Source: Nitronereus sp964503895 (lineage in GTDB: Bacteria; Nitrospirota; Nitrospiria; Nitrospirales; UBA8639). From it: a stretch of 64,000 nucleotides of DNA. Below the pieces are notes generated by a model, which was given only the letters and a program-made list of their open reading frames with translations, did not search any database and was not told where the DNA came from. The position numbers were made by a program, and so were the translations under genes. The DNA lies in NCBI GenBank assembly GCA_964503895.1, contig CAZDCF010000006.1, positions 21,156 through 85,155 of the forward strand. Direction: 5' to 3'. Shown here one piece after another: positions 1-9,916 of this stretch; position 1 is the first letter of the stretch; every line of letters begins with the position of its first letter.

Positions 1-124
1 CTGGTTCGCCGTTTTTGAGTACAGACTTTATTGATTCCAGGACATATTCAACCAAATCCATGGCCTCGGTTTTCGATACCCCGACCTGCTCACAAATCTC
101 ATTGGCAATGTCTGCTTTTCGCAT
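1..124 (-). CDS. ihfA: Integration host factor alpha-type DNA-binding protein (5' end only)
   Basis: This is the first 41 codons of a gene that runs off the left edge. The translation begins MRKADIANEICEQVGVSKTE and continues into an amphipathic helix (DLVEYVLESIKSVLKNGEP), the N-terminal helical dimerisation region of the HU/IHF family. ATG at 124 is preceded by GAGGGAG at good spacing, so the start is well supported. IHF subunits are small nucleoid proteins that bend DNA for replication, recombination and promoter architecture. The MRKADIANEI-type start resembles IHF alpha more than HU, but the beta-arm that would settle alpha versus HU lies outside the window. Confidence 0.8.
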   Translation of the reverse strand, partial: MRKADIANEICEQVGVSKTEAMDLVEYVLESIKSVLKNGEP

Positions 125-245
125 CGCGCTCCCTCAGGCTAAACATTACTCTTCGCTTCAAGTTGCCACTTTTGGGAAATCCGGCCCAAACTTCCAGAGA
201 AAGGTATCGGGAGAATCCAAGATTGTCAAGAAAAACCTTTTAAAA

Positions 246-1853
246 TCAACTGTCATCGGTTTTCTGAATATCTGGATCCCGGCTGATAAGTTTATATTCA
301 ATGCTATCCGCTAAGGCTTGCCAACTAGCCTCAATAATATTTTCCGATACTCCCACAGTCCCCCATTTGGTTTTATGGTCTCCGGATTCAATTAAGACAC
401 GAACTTTGGATTCTGTCCCGTGATTGCCAGCCAATACGCGCACTTTGTAATCCAGCAACTCGACTTCTCGTAATTCCGGGTAAAACTTCTCCAGGGCCTT
501 GCGCAGAGCATTGTCAATGGCGTTAACCGGACCATCACCCGCCGCCGTTGCATGCTCCTCCTTTTCTCCTACACGGACTTTAATCGTAGCTTCGGTAACG
601 GGCTCTTCATCAGCAAAACGCTTTTCCACAATCACTCGTAATCCCAACAATTCAAAAGAGGACTGATGCCCACCCAAGGCTTCACGGACCATTAGTTCAA
701 AGGAACCCTCAGCCCCTTCAAACTGGTAACCGTCCCGTTCCCGATCTTTAAGTTGTGCTAGCAATTGTTTGACCTGTGGATGATCCCTGGGTAATGTGAC
801 GCCATACTCCTCAAGCTTATGAGCAACTCCACTCCGCCCAGTATTATCAGAGACTAATACCCGTTGCCGATTTCCCACGGATTCTGGTCGGACATGTTCA
901 TATGTCAACGGATTCTTTTGCACAGCATGGATATGAACCCCACCCTTGTGCGCAAACGCCGCATCTCCAACATACGCCTGCCGCTTATTAGGCAACAGAT
1001 TCGCTATTTCCGATACATAACGAGAGGCATTACGCAGGTGTTGCAACCGGCCATCGCCCAATACCGATTTATTCATTTTTAATTCAAGATTGCCAATAAC
1101 CGAACACAAATTTACATTCCCACACCGCTCGCCAATACCGTTAATGGTACCTTGGACTTGGTATGCGCCCATTTGGACAGCGACCAAGGTATTGGCCACT
1201 GCCATTTCCGCGTCATTATGGGCATGGATTCCCAAGGGAACGGGACACATGGCCTGAACCTTTGGCCAGATAACTTCTATTTCCCAAGGCATGGTTCCGC
1301 CATTGGTATCACACAAAATCACCCGCTCCGCACCACCTTCCACTGCGCGACGAACGGTCTCGAGCGCATAATCCGGATCCGCTTTAAACCCATCAAAGAA
1401 ATGCTCAGCATCGTAAAATACTGATTTTCCTTGTACCCGCAAATAGGCAATAGAGTCTTGGATTAAATCCAAATTCTTTTCCAACGTCGTACCTAAGGCA
1501 TCTGTCACATGCAATGGCCAACTTTTGCCAAACAAGGTAATAATTCTCGTGTCAGCATCCAAAAGAGCTTTGAGGGTTTGATCTTCCTCTGGTGCATGCC
1601 CAACCTTACGAGTGGATCCAAATGCCACAATTTTCGCATGCTGCAAAGGAACCGACTTGATCATCTGAAAAAATTCAATATCTCGAGGATTAGCACCGGG
1701 CCAACCGCCTTCAATGAAGTGAATCCCCAATTCATCAAGTTTTTGCGCAATCCGAATTTTATCATCCACGGAAAAACTCACATCCTCCGCCTGTGCACCA
1801 TCACGAAGCGTGGTATCGTAGACTTCTAAATGAATTGACTCACTACTCACCAT
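246..1853 (-). CDS. cimA: (R)-citramalate synthase
   Basis: 535 residues. It belongs to the HMGL/isopropylmalate synthase superfamily and most resembles the CimA branch, which condenses acetyl-CoA with pyruvate to citramalate, giving 2-oxobutyrate for isoleucine without threonine deaminase. DTTLRDG at residues 13-19 is the catalytic metal/substrate loop, HAHND near residue 215 provides further metal ligands, and the C-terminal third is a LeuA-type allosteric dimerisation domain. A separate, bona fide leuA lies at 57-58.6 kb, which supports a different job for this copy. ATG at 1853 is preceded by AAGGGAT. It is the last gene of the lysC side of the cluster, about 270 bases after lysC, with a possible own promoter. 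A homocitrate or 2-isopropylmalate synthase role is less likely given the DGAQAED start typical of CimA. Confidence 0.88.
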   Translation of the reverse strand: MVSSESIHLEVYDTTLRDGAQAEDVSFSVDDKIRIAQKLDELGIHFIEGGWPGANPRDIEFFQMIKSVPLQHAKIVAFGSTRKVGHAPEEDQTLKALLDADTRIITLFGKSWPLHVTDALGTTLEKNLDLIQDSIAYLRVQGKSVFYDAEHFFDGFKADPDYALETVRRAVEGGAERVILCDTNGGTMPWEIEVIWPKVQAMCPVPLGIHAHNDAEMAVANTLVAVQMGAYQVQGTINGIGERCGNVNLCSVIGNLELKMNKSVLGDGRLQHLRNASRYVSEIANLLPNKRQAYVGDAAFAHKGGVHIHAVQKNPLTYEHVRPESVGNRQRVLVSDNTGRSGVAHKLEEYGVTLPRDHPQVKQLLAQLKDRERDGYQFEGAEGSFELMVREALGGHQSSFELLGLRVIVEKRFADEEPVTEATIKVRVGEKEEHATAAGDGPVNAIDNALRKALEKFYPELREVELLDYKVRVLAGNHGTESKVRVLIESGDHKTKWGTVGVSENIIEASWQALADSIEYKLISRDPDIQKTDDS

Positions 1854-1942
1854 GGTATCCCTTATACAAGCTCAGATTTTTAAGAGTCCTGGACTCCATC
1901 AACAGCCCCTTGCTTAGGAGGTACTCCCTAACCATTTTTCCT

Positions 1943-1972
1943 ATTGTTTCTAACTTTCGGTCAATTCGTCAA
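1943..1972 (-). promoter_or_regulatory. Possible sigma70-type promoter for cimA
   Basis: On the minus strand TTGACG is followed after 18 bases by AACAAT, about 90 bases before the cimA ATG. The -35 match is good and the -10 weak. The 270-base lysC-cimA gap otherwise shows no gene and no clear terminator. Confidence 0.3.
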
Positions 1973-2124
1973 CATATGGGATAAAATGAAACGGTCGGAT
2001 GACAAGGATGGGCTTGGTTGGATCAACAACCTTCATTCTGTCAAAAAGGACACGTAGACTAGTGAATGCTTGAAATCAGAAATTCATGCCATAATGAGCC
2101 CACTTAGTCCTGAAGAGTCTCTAA

Positions 2125-3351
2125 TTACGTAGGTTTATCCAAACCGAACTCATGATGCAACGCCTTAATAGCGGGATTCAAATCTTTTTCAGCTAACATA
2201 CAAGAAATTTTTATTTCGGAAGTACTAATCATCATAATATTGATCCCCTCTCGGGAAAGAGTCTGAAACATCCGAGAAGCCACACCCGAATGTGAGCGCA
2301 TGCCCACTCCAACGATCGACACTTTGGCCACATCTTCCTTTACTTCTATATCCTGTGCCTGAAGTTCGATTTTGGCTTTTTCCATTAAAGGTAAGGCCCG
2401 AGGAATGTCGCTACGAGGAACCGTAAACGAAATATCCGCTAGTGACCTCTGGCTAACATTCTGAATTATCATATCTACGGAGATCGATGAAGCCGCAACC
2501 GCGCTAAAGAGTTCCGCAGCAATCCCAGGCCTGTCCGGCACGCCTACAACTGTCACTTTAGCTTGGTTCCGATCACCTGTCACTCCAGAAACCACGGCCC
2601 TTTCCATATCTGTATCTTCATGTGTCACGAGTGTTCCTTCCCCTTCCTGGAAACTTGATTTGACCTCAACCGGCACCCCATATTTTGCCGCAAATTCCAC
2701 GGATCGGGCCTGAAGAACTTTGGCCCCCAAACTGGCCAGTTCAAGCATCTCCTCATATGATAATTTTTCGATTTTTCTGGCAGACGGCACAATGTTAGGA
2801 TCTGCGGTATAGACTCCATCCACATCTGTAAAAATCATGCACCGATCGGCTCCCAACGAGGCAGCCAGAGCAACAGCTGTCAGATCAGATCCCCCACGAC
2901 CTAAGGTCGTTACTTCAGAGCGTTCATTGACGCCTTGAAAGCCTGCCACAACTGGCACGACCCCTTCCGCCAATGCTTCCTGCATTGGAGAAGCCATGAT
3001 TTTGGCTATACGGGCACGCGTATGGGAACTGTTCGTAACGATTCCAACCTGACGACCAGTGAAAGAACGCGCATTGATGCCTCGCCCTCGAAGTTCCATA
3101 GCTAACAAAGCGATCGTGACGCGCTCACCAGAAGAAAGCAGAACATCCAATTCGCGGTCATCAGGTTTCGAGGTAACTTCGTGAGCCATTTGCACAAGCC
3201 GGTCGGTTTCTCCGCTCATTGCGGACAGCACCACTACGACCTGGTGCCCACCACGTGCAGTTCCTTCAACCTGCTCTGCAACACGATGGATACGATCGAG
3301 GGTCCCCAGGGAAGTACCGCCAAACTTTTGAACAAATAGGGCCATTACCAT
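2125..3351 (-). CDS. lysC: Aspartate kinase
   Basis: 408 residues, the usual length of a monofunctional aspartokinase. It phosphorylates aspartate, the committed step to lysine, threonine and methionine. KFGGTSLG at residues 9-16 is the kinase signature, TLGRGGSDLTA in the middle is the nucleotide/substrate region, and the last about 140 residues hold two ACT domains that normally bind lysine and/or threonine for feedback control. ATG at 3351 has AAGG five bases upstream; a second ATG two codons in is also possible. It lies downstream of hom and thrC on the same strand, so the shared upper pathway and the threonine branch are grouped. Confidence 0.95.
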   Translation of the reverse strand: MVMALFVQKFGGTSLGTLDRIHRVAEQVEGTARGGHQVVVVLSAMSGETDRLVQMAHEVTSKPDDRELDVLLSSGERVTIALLAMELRGRGINARSFTGRQVGIVTNSSHTRARIAKIMASPMQEALAEGVVPVVAGFQGVNERSEVTTLGRGGSDLTAVALAASLGADRCMIFTDVDGVYTADPNIVPSARKIEKLSYEEMLELASLGAKVLQARSVEFAAKYGVPVEVKSSFQEGEGTLVTHEDTDMERAVVSGVTGDRNQAKVTVVGVPDRPGIAAELFSAVAASSISVDMIIQNVSQRSLADISFTVPRSDIPRALPLMEKAKIELQAQDIEVKEDVAKVSIVGVGMRSHSGVASRMFQTLSREGINIMMISTSEIKISCMLAEKDLNPAIKALHHEFGLDKPT

Positions 3352-3484
3352 GAAGCCTTAGAGAAAAATCCATTTATAAAACGGGGTATATCTTTTGACC
3401 CAGAAATCTGGGCTTCCAATTCGTTGAAGGACTGAGCAGCCTTTTCACCTTGTGAGAGAAAGGTTATCGATCCCAGTTTTGAGT

Positions 3485-4543
3485 TTAGTCTCGTAACAAT
3501 GCTAACACGTCTTCCCGTGTTGCTTTGACCGTACGGGGGCGGGGCAAGGTTTCCACGGCAATATCCGGGTCCTTTAATCCATGGCCAGTTAAGGTACACA
3601 CAACCGTCGTACCTTCAGGCAGAAGTCCGGCTTCACTACACTTGGCCACACCAGCCACTGAAGCAGCAGAAGCTGGCTCACAAAAAACTCCTTCTTCCTT
3701 GGCAAGCATATGATAGGCCATCAATATTTCTTCATCCGTCACAATATCAATTTTTCCTGACGACTCTTCAACAACCTGAACCGCGAGCTTCCAACTCGCT
3801 GGGTTTCCAATTCGAATTGCTGTAGCCATGGTTTTGGGATACTCAACGACATGGCCACGTACTATAGGCGCGGCTCCTTCGGCTTGGAATCCCATCATCT
3901 TGGGAAGATGATGGATTTGCCCCGCTGTGTGATATTCACAATACCCTTTCCAATACGCAGAAATATTACCAGCATTCCCAACTGGAAGGAAGTGAAACAT
4001 CGGAGCGTATCCAAGTTGATCGCAAACTTCCAAGGCCGCAGTTTTTTGTCCTTCCAGTCGAAAAGGATTGAGAGAGTTCACGAGTTCGAAATCGTCTTCG
4101 GCACAGAGATCTCGAACAATCGTAAAGGCTTGGTCAAAGTTCCCTTCAATTTGAAAGACCTTAGCACCATGAGCTATGGCTTGGGCCAACTTCCCTAACG
4201 CAATTTTTCCGGCTGGGACTAAAACATACACAGGCAACCCAGCCTTACCTCCATAAGCCGCAGCCGCGGCCGAGGTGTTTCCCGTTGAAGCACACATGAT
4301 TGCACGCACCTTCTTTTCCATGGCTTTAGAAACAGCCAGGGTCATGCCACGATCTTTAAATGATCCAGTAGGATTGGCCCCTTCAACTTTCAGATACAAC
4401 TCGACTTGAGGGCAAACTATTTTGGCCAGTCTATCCGCGCGGATTAATGGGGTATTGCCCTCACACAAACTGACAATAGGGGTCTGTTCAGAGACGGGAA
4501 GAAATTTTCGATACTCTTCAATGATGCCTAACCAAGGAATCAT
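3485..4543 (-). CDS. thrC: Threonine synthase
   Basis: 352 residues, a PLP enzyme converting O-phosphohomoserine to threonine. NPTGSFKDRGMT carries the PLP-binding lysine at residue 63, and the CASTGNTSAAAAAYG stretch is the phosphate-binding loop region of fold-type II enzymes. The short class (about 350 residues) is typical of Gram-positives and many deep-branching bacteria, unlike the longer E. coli form. ATG at 4543 has GGAG seven bases upstream. It follows hom by about 80 bases on the same strand. Confidence 0.95.
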   Translation of the reverse strand: MIPWLGIIEEYRKFLPVSEQTPIVSLCEGNTPLIRADRLAKIVCPQVELYLKVEGANPTGSFKDRGMTLAVSKAMEKKVRAIMCASTGNTSAAAAAYGGKAGLPVYVLVPAGKIALGKLAQAIAHGAKVFQIEGNFDQAFTIVRDLCAEDDFELVNSLNPFRLEGQKTAALEVCDQLGYAPMFHFLPVGNAGNISAYWKGYCEYHTAGQIHHLPKMMGFQAEGAAPIVRGHVVEYPKTMATAIRIGNPASWKLAVQVVEESSGKIDIVTDEEILMAYHMLAKEEGVFCEPASAASVAGVAKCSEAGLLPEGTTVVCTLTGHGLKDPDIAVETLPRPRTVKATREDVLALLRD

Positions 4544-4625
4544 TGATTCACTCCAAAGTCGAATGACAACAAACTATCATCGCGATTAATCATGAATTTG
4601 ACCAGACCTGATTATATCGATTAGC

Positions 4626-5942
4626 TCAGAATTCTTCATCTTCAACCCGGATCAACGTCGTAGGCTGTAAAACCACAGATGACATCTGATTAATCTCTTG
4701 TAGCGCAGTCTGAACAGATCGCTCCGAGGCGCGATGGGTCATAACAACCAAAGGCACAGCCTGCGCCTCATGACGACCTTGCTGCAATACTGACATGATA
4801 CTGATTCCATGTCTGCCCAAAACCCCGGAAATTTGAGAAAGAACTCCGGGATGATCCTGAACCATACAGCGCAAATAATAGCGTGAGGTCAACTCCTCCA
4901 TGGGTCGTATGCGGATTGGGACACGTTGAACTTGAGGAAAGGAAGTTGGCGACACTCGCCCACTTGCTTGCTTTTGAATATTGCGAGCAATATTAATCAC
5001 ATCACTCACTACGGCACTGCCCGTGGGCATTGCCCCAGCCCCTTGTCCATACAACATAACATCACCGACCGCGTCCCCCACTACATGAATCGCATTGTAA
5101 ACTCCATGAACTTGAGCCAAGGGTGAGCCTTTTCCAATAAGCGTAGGGTGAACCCGTGCTTCGATTTCACCGTCATGAAGTTTCGCAATACCCAATAACT
5201 TTACAGCCATCCCTAGCTCGGAGGCATACTGAATGTCTAAAGCCGTAACGTGTTTGATGCCTTCTGTAAATATGTCCTTGACGTTCACGGGTGTCCCATA
5301 AGCAAGACTGATCATAATGGCCAATTTGTGGAGTGAGTCAATGCCCTCAATATCGAAGGTAGGATCGGCCTCGGCATACCCTTTTGTTTGAGCTTGAGTA
5401 AGCGCATCTTCAAAATCCTGCCGTTCTTTCAGCATCTGAGTAAGAATATAATTTGCAGTGCCGTTCAGAATACCGACGATTGCCGCAAATCGATTGGCTG
5501 CCAATCCTTCAGTTAGTGATCGAATGATAGGTATACCACCGCCAACACTTGCCTCAAATCCAACATCCAAACCTGCACGAGCCGCTGCTGTAAATAAATC
5601 TTCACCATGAACAGCAAGGAGTGCCTTATTCGCAGTAACAACATGCTTTCCTTGAGCCATGGCATCAAGCATGACCCGTTTGGCCGTGTCGTATCCGCCA
5701 ATGAGTTCAATGACAATATCGATTTCCGGGTCGTTGAGCAGCCCAGGGAGATCTGAGCTAAGCAAACCATCTGGCAGGGCAATACCCCGATCCGTGGTAA
5801 GGTCCAAGTCTACGATGCGTTGAAGCGCAAGCGGCACCCCGACCCTTCGAGTAATAAGGTCTCGATTCTCGAGTAAAATTTTAGCAGTTCCGGTTCCGAC
5901 AGTTCCGAACCCAACTAATCCGACGTTGATCTGCGATTTCAT
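4626..5942 (-). CDS. hom: Homoserine dehydrogenase
   Basis: 438 residues. It reduces aspartate semialdehyde to homoserine. The N-terminal Rossmann motif GFGTVGTG is at residues 11-18, the central ANKALLA and GILNGTANYILT motifs are typical of the catalytic domain, and a C-terminal ACT domain (about residues 355-430) suggests threonine feedback. Its ATG overlaps the stop of the upstream aminotransferase gene in an ATGA arrangement and has no good SD of its own, which points to translational coupling. Confidence 0.95.
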   Translation of the reverse strand: MKSQINVGLVGFGTVGTGTAKILLENRDLITRRVGVPLALQRIVDLDLTTDRGIALPDGLLSSDLPGLLNDPEIDIVIELIGGYDTAKRVMLDAMAQGKHVVTANKALLAVHGEDLFTAAARAGLDVGFEASVGGGIPIIRSLTEGLAANRFAAIVGILNGTANYILTQMLKERQDFEDALTQAQTKGYAEADPTFDIEGIDSLHKLAIMISLAYGTPVNVKDIFTEGIKHVTALDIQYASELGMAVKLLGIAKLHDGEIEARVHPTLIGKGSPLAQVHGVYNAIHVVGDAVGDVMLYGQGAGAMPTGSAVVSDVINIARNIQKQASGRVSPTSFPQVQRVPIRIRPMEELTSRYYLRCMVQDHPGVLSQISGVLGRHGISIMSVLQQGRHEAQAVPLVVMTHRASERSVQTALQEINQMSSVVLQPTTLIRVEDEEF

Positions 5943-7123
5943 GATGGTGTTTGAATTTTGAGTGCAGCCTTGATTCCATTCACAGCTTGCCGAATGCGAT
6001 GTTCGTTTTCCACAAGTGCAAAACGCACATAATCATCGCCTCCATCTCCGAAACCTATTCCAGGAGACACCGCGACTTTTGCTTCACGAAGTAAAAATTT
6101 TGAAAAATCTAGGGATCCCATTCCCGCATAAGCTGGTGGAATCCTCGCCCACACGAACATTGTTGCTCTTGGATAATCCAAGGTCCACCCTACGCGATTG
6201 AGGCCTGAGACCAACGCATTCCTTCGTCGTTCATAAGTATGAACTATGGACTTCACACAATCCTGCGGTCCATTCAGAGCAATAATGCTGGCAATTTGTA
6301 CAGGCTGAAACATACCATAATCAAGATAGCTTTTGATTTTCGTCAAAACCCCAATGATGTCCTTATTCCCAACACAAAATCCGACCCGCCACCCAGGCAT
6401 ATTGTAGCTCTTCGACAAGGAATAAAACTCAACCCCAATGTCTTTGGCTTCCGGAACCTGTAACAAACTAGGAGCACGATACCCGTCAAACACCAAATCT
6501 GCATAGGCAAGATCGTGAATTACGTACATCTTATGTTCGCGCGCAAAGTCCACCACTTTTTTGAAAAACTCTAAGTCAACGACGCTGGTCGTGGGATTGT
6601 GCGGGAAACTCATGATCAATAGACGAGGACGCGGCTGACTCTGCCGATAGGCCCGAGTGAGATTTTCGAAAAAATCTTCCTCCGGTCCAAGCGCGACACC
6701 CCGTACATCTCCCCCGGCAATTATAACCCCATACATGTGAATGGGATAGGTCGGCGTGGGTGTTAACACCACATCGCCTGGACCGACCATGGCTAAGACC
6801 AAATGAGATAGACCTTCTTTTACCCCCAAAGTGACAATGGCCTCACTTTCCGGATCTAAATCAACGTTAAATTGACGGCCGTACCAATTACAAATAGCAT
6901 GACGGAGTTTGGTGATTCCTCGTGATGCAGAGTACCGATGATTTTTCCCCTTGCGAGCAGCTTCGACCAATTTCTCTACAATATGAGGGGGGGTTGCGAC
7001 ATCGGGGTTCCCCATACCTAAATCTATGATATCTTCACCCTGTTGTCGCGCCTCTATTTTGAGTGTTTGAACTTGACTAAACACATAGGGTGGAAGCCGC
7101 TGAATTCGAAAGAAATTCTCCAT
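5939..7123 (-). CDS. Class I/II aminotransferase, AlaC-like
   Basis: 394 residues from ATG at 7123. An in-frame start 34 codons upstream exists, but family members begin near MENFFRIQRLPPYVF, and AAGGAAGG lies about 14 bases before this ATG. It is a fold-type I PLP enzyme: SLSKSYNMPGWRVGF contains the Schiff-base lysine at residue 238, and SFPHNPTT and DLAYADL are cofactor and substrate motifs. The sequence is closest in style to AlaC-type alanine/glutamate-pyruvate transaminases and related aspartate/LL-DAP aminotransferases. Its place upstream of hom-thrC-lysC suggests a role in aspartate-family or alanine metabolism. The substrate cannot be fixed from sequence alone. Confidence 0.88.
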   Translation of the reverse strand: MENFFRIQRLPPYVFSQVQTLKIEARQQGEDIIDLGMGNPDVATPPHIVEKLVEAARKGKNHRYSASRGITKLRHAICNWYGRQFNVDLDPESEAIVTLGVKEGLSHLVLAMVGPGDVVLTPTPTYPIHMYGVIIAGGDVRGVALGPEEDFFENLTRAYRQSQPRPRLLIMSFPHNPTTSVVDLEFFKKVVDFAREHKMYVIHDLAYADLVFDGYRAPSLLQVPEAKDIGVEFYSLSKSYNMPGWRVGFCVGNKDIIGVLTKIKSYLDYGMFQPVQIASIIALNGPQDCVKSIVHTYERRRNALVSGLNRVGWTLDYPRATMFVWARIPPAYAGMGSLDFSKFLLREAKVAVSPGIGFGDGGDDYVRFALVENEHRIRQAVNGIKAALKIQTPS

Positions 7124-7390
7124 ACTTTGGTGCAAAACCTTCCTTGGAAAATAAGGGAATTTTCGTAATAATTTCAATTTTCTAAATAACCCGGCTATTG
7201 TAGTAGAGGGTTCAAAACCAGTCAATCAAAGTCTGGTGGTTCATCCGAAATTTTGAAACTGCTTAGCCTGGTATGATACCCAGAATCAACCTTATCGCGA
7301 GGAGTTAATTGCGGGCCTCTAGTCAATTTGCCATAATGCCTCTCTCGTCTTTCGTCAGTATAACAGTGCTTTCCCCCAAATAGGATCTGT

Positions 7391-8134
7391 ATGGCCCGTT
7401 TAGGAGTGAATGTCGACCACATCGCGACTCTGCGACAAGCGCGGGGTGGTCGTGAACCTGACCCCATTTTTGCCGCCGTCATAGCTGATTTGGGCGGAGC
7501 AGACGGGATTGTGGTACACCTTCGGGAGGATCGTCGGCATATTCAGGACCGAGATCTCAAACTACTGCGTGAAACCATTCCCAATACCCTGAATTTGGAA
7601 ATGGCCGTCGAGGAATCGGTGGCGAAAATCGCCATCAAAATCCGGCCGGATAAAGTCACGCTAGTACCAGAGAACAGACAAGAACTGACTACCGAAGGTG
7701 GGCTAGCAGTAACCGAGCATAGCAACCGTATAAAAGCCTTAATCCATGCGATGCACGATGCACAAATTCAGGTGAGTTTGTTTGTTGATCCCGACCCGAA
7801 TCAAATCCGGGCATCACAAAAAGTGGGGGCGGATGCCATTGAATTACATACCGGACGTTATGCCAATAGTCGGCATGCCCAGGAAATCAAAAAAGAGTTT
7901 GATGCCCTGGAGGAAGGGACCAAATTAGCTAAAAAACTTGGCCTGGAAGTTAACGCCGGGCATGGGTTGACTTATCATAACATTCAACCACTCACTTCAA
8001 TTCGTGACATTGTAGAATTTAACATTGGCCACAGTATTATTTCCAGGGCGGTACTTGTGGGTTTGGAACGAGCCGTTCAGGAGATGAAGGCTTTGGTTTC
8101 GGGCAGTCATCTCCAACCTGATTTGAGAATATGA
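7391..8134 (+). CDS. pdxJ: Pyridoxine 5'-phosphate synthase
   Basis: 247 residues, a TIM-barrel enzyme that condenses 1-deoxyxylulose 5-phosphate with 3-amino-2-oxopropyl phosphate in the DXP-independent-of-PdxS route to vitamin B6. LGVNVDHIATLRQARGG at the N-terminus, HLREDRRHI, and ELHTGRYAN plus NAGHGLTYHN further on are strongly conserved in PdxJ. ATG at 7391 has TAGGAT upstream. It is divergent from the aminotransferase and starts a plus-strand group with nnr, tsaE and mutS; pdxJ followed by an NnrE/NnrD gene and tsaE is a common arrangement. Confidence 0.95.
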   Translation: MARLGVNVDHIATLRQARGGREPDPIFAAVIADLGGADGIVVHLREDRRHIQDRDLKLLRETIPNTLNLEMAVEESVAKIAIKIRPDKVTLVPENRQELTTEGGLAVTEHSNRIKALIHAMHDAQIQVSLFVDPDPNQIRASQKVGADAIELHTGRYANSRHAQEIKKEFDALEEGTKLAKKLGLEVNAGHGLTYHNIQPLTSIRDIVEFNIGHSIISRAVLVGLERAVQEMKALVSGSHLQPDLRI

Positions 8135-8179
8135 CAACCCACAGGTTGAATAAATCCGAAACTCTGATTTTGGGATACC

Positions 8180-9742
8180 ATGCACATAGTCAACGCAAGC
8201 CAAATGCAGGAACTGGATCAACGAACAATCCACGAAGCTGGCGTTCCCGTAGAAGTTTTGATGGAACGTGCGGGAAATGGTGTCGTCACCGCATTGGAAG
8301 AAATGGAAGGTTCACTCCACGGCAAAACCGTGGCTATCTTTTGTGGAAAAGGGAATAATGGGGGAGATGGTTTTGTTGTTGCTCGGTTACTTCGACGAAA
8401 AGGGTGTACAGTACACGTATGCCTACTTGCCAAAACTCAGGAACTTAACGGCGATGCCAAGACCATGTACCAACGGTATACCAAACTCGTGGATACAGCT
8501 AAGGTTTTAACATGCCCTTCTCAAAAAAAAATTCAGCAATTATTAGGACAGAGTGACATCATTGTAGATGCTTTGCTTGGCACCGGCATCTCTTCCTCTG
8601 TGAAAAATGAATATGCTGCAACCATCAACACAATCAATGCTTCAGGACTCCTAACCATTGCCGTGGATATTCCATCTGGCATCCAAACTGATACGGGCAT
8701 AGTTTTGGGAACCGCGATCCGAGCTAAATTGACCGTCACGTTTGGCTACCCAAAGCTAGGATTATTCTTAGGGCCCGCGATTGATCATGTTGGGAAAATT
8801 CGCCAGGTCAACATCGGTATTCCTGATGAATATATAGAAGACTTGCCTATACACACGACACTCATCACAGCAGATGAGATCAAAGGAATCCTGCCAGATC
8901 GCAAACCGTCTTCACACAAGGGCACGTACGGCCATACAGGAATCATTGCCGGCTCACCGGGAAAAACTGGAGCCGCAGCATTAGCAGCCTTGGCTGCCTT
9001 CCGCGTGGGAACCGGCCTAGTGACGATCGCTACACCTCAGAGTGTCAATGCTCGTCTTGAATCCAAAACATTGGAGGCCATGACCTTGCCTATGCCAGAG
9101 ACTTCGGAACACACCTTTTCATTGGCAGCATTACCTTTACTTAAAACATTTGCCCAAACCCATCAAGCCGTAGGCTTGGGTCCTGGCCTGACCACTCACC
9201 CTGAAACCATGGAAATGGTCCAAGCCCTAATACCTGAAATCCAACGCCCCTGCGTAATTGACGCTGATGCAATCAATGCTCTGGCCAAGAAACCTGCCAT
9301 TCTGCGAAATTGTCGTTCAACACCGGTGCTCACTCCTCATCCCGGTGAAATGGCACGACTCGTGGGAGATATTAGCGCACAGCATGTCAATGCCCATCGA
9401 CTTAGTGTGGCACAGGAATTTGCACAGCACCATTCCTGTATCCTTGTCTTGAAAGGCGCCAGAACAATCGTTGCTGAACCCGACGGACAAGCCGCTGTTT
9501 GCCCAACAGGAAACCCTGGCATGGCTACTGCGGGTATGGGAGATGTCTTGACAGGGATGATTGCGGGACTGCTGGCGCAAGGATTACCACCTGGTCTAGC
9601 AGCCAAAGCTGGAGTATTTCTCCATGGGTTGGCTGGAGATTTGGGCATGCAGAAACTTGGTCAGACGAGCCTTATAGCCAGCGATTTGCTCGACTTCATT
9701 CCCCAAGCCATCTTGACCGTTCAACATGAGACTAGTGAATAA
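8180..9742 (+). CDS. nnr: Bifunctional NAD(P)H-hydrate epimerase / ADP-dependent dehydratase
   Basis: 520 residues, a fusion of two metabolite-repair enzymes that restore damaged NAD(P)H hydrates. The N-terminal YjeF domain (about 1-210; CGKGNNGGDGFVVARLL, DALLGTGI) is the epimerase. The C-terminal ribokinase-like domain (about 230-515; TPHPGEMARL and GMATAGMGDVLTGMIAGLLA) is the ATP/ADP-dependent dehydratase. The length equals that of E. coli YjeF-type fusions. It starts 46 bases after pdxJ. Confidence 0.95.
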   Translation: MHIVNASQMQELDQRTIHEAGVPVEVLMERAGNGVVTALEEMEGSLHGKTVAIFCGKGNNGGDGFVVARLLRRKGCTVHVCLLAKTQELNGDAKTMYQRYTKLVDTAKVLTCPSQKKIQQLLGQSDIIVDALLGTGISSSVKNEYAATINTINASGLLTIAVDIPSGIQTDTGIVLGTAIRAKLTVTFGYPKLGLFLGPAIDHVGKIRQVNIGIPDEYIEDLPIHTTLITADEIKGILPDRKPSSHKGTYGHTGIIAGSPGKTGAAALAALAAFRVGTGLVTIATPQSVNARLESKTLEAMTLPMPETSEHTFSLAALPLLKTFAQTHQAVGLGPGLTTHPETMEMVQALIPEIQRPCVIDADAINALAKKPAILRNCRSTPVLTPHPGEMARLVGDISAQHVNAHRLSVAQEFAQHHSCILVLKGARTIVAEPDGQAAVCPTGNPGMATAGMGDVLTGMIAGLLAQGLPPGLAAKAGVFLHGLAGDLGMQKLGQTSLIASDLLDFIPQAILTVQHETSE

Positions 9743-9871
9743 CTTTACTCTTAAAATCCTTTCCAACAGTCCCCGTTCTTATTATAAAAGAGATGCTCTA
9801 ATAAGGACCATAGAAACCTCCGTTTAAGTTTTATGTTTTGCTCGCTTACGAAAACTACTGATGGACACCTC

Positions 9872-9902
9872 GCAGGCACATAATTTAGCCTGCTTCATTT
9901 TT
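9872..9902 (+). terminator. Possible weak terminator after nnr
   Basis: GCAGGC pairs with GCCTGC across a 10-base loop, followed by TTCATTTTT. The stem is only six pairs and the U-run is interrupted. It lies in the 174-base gap before tsaE, so tsaE-mutS may be only partly co-transcribed with pdxJ-nnr. Confidence 0.4.
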
Positions 9903-9916
9903 AACAGTCTTTTGGC

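Noticed and set aside
3345..3599. 84-codon frame overlapping the thrC end
   Set aside because: It is an out-of-frame shadow of thrC continuing into the intergenic region.
7222..7482. 86-codon minus-strand frame over the pdxJ start
   Set aside because: It lies antisense to the conserved N-terminus of PdxJ and has no resemblance to a protein family.
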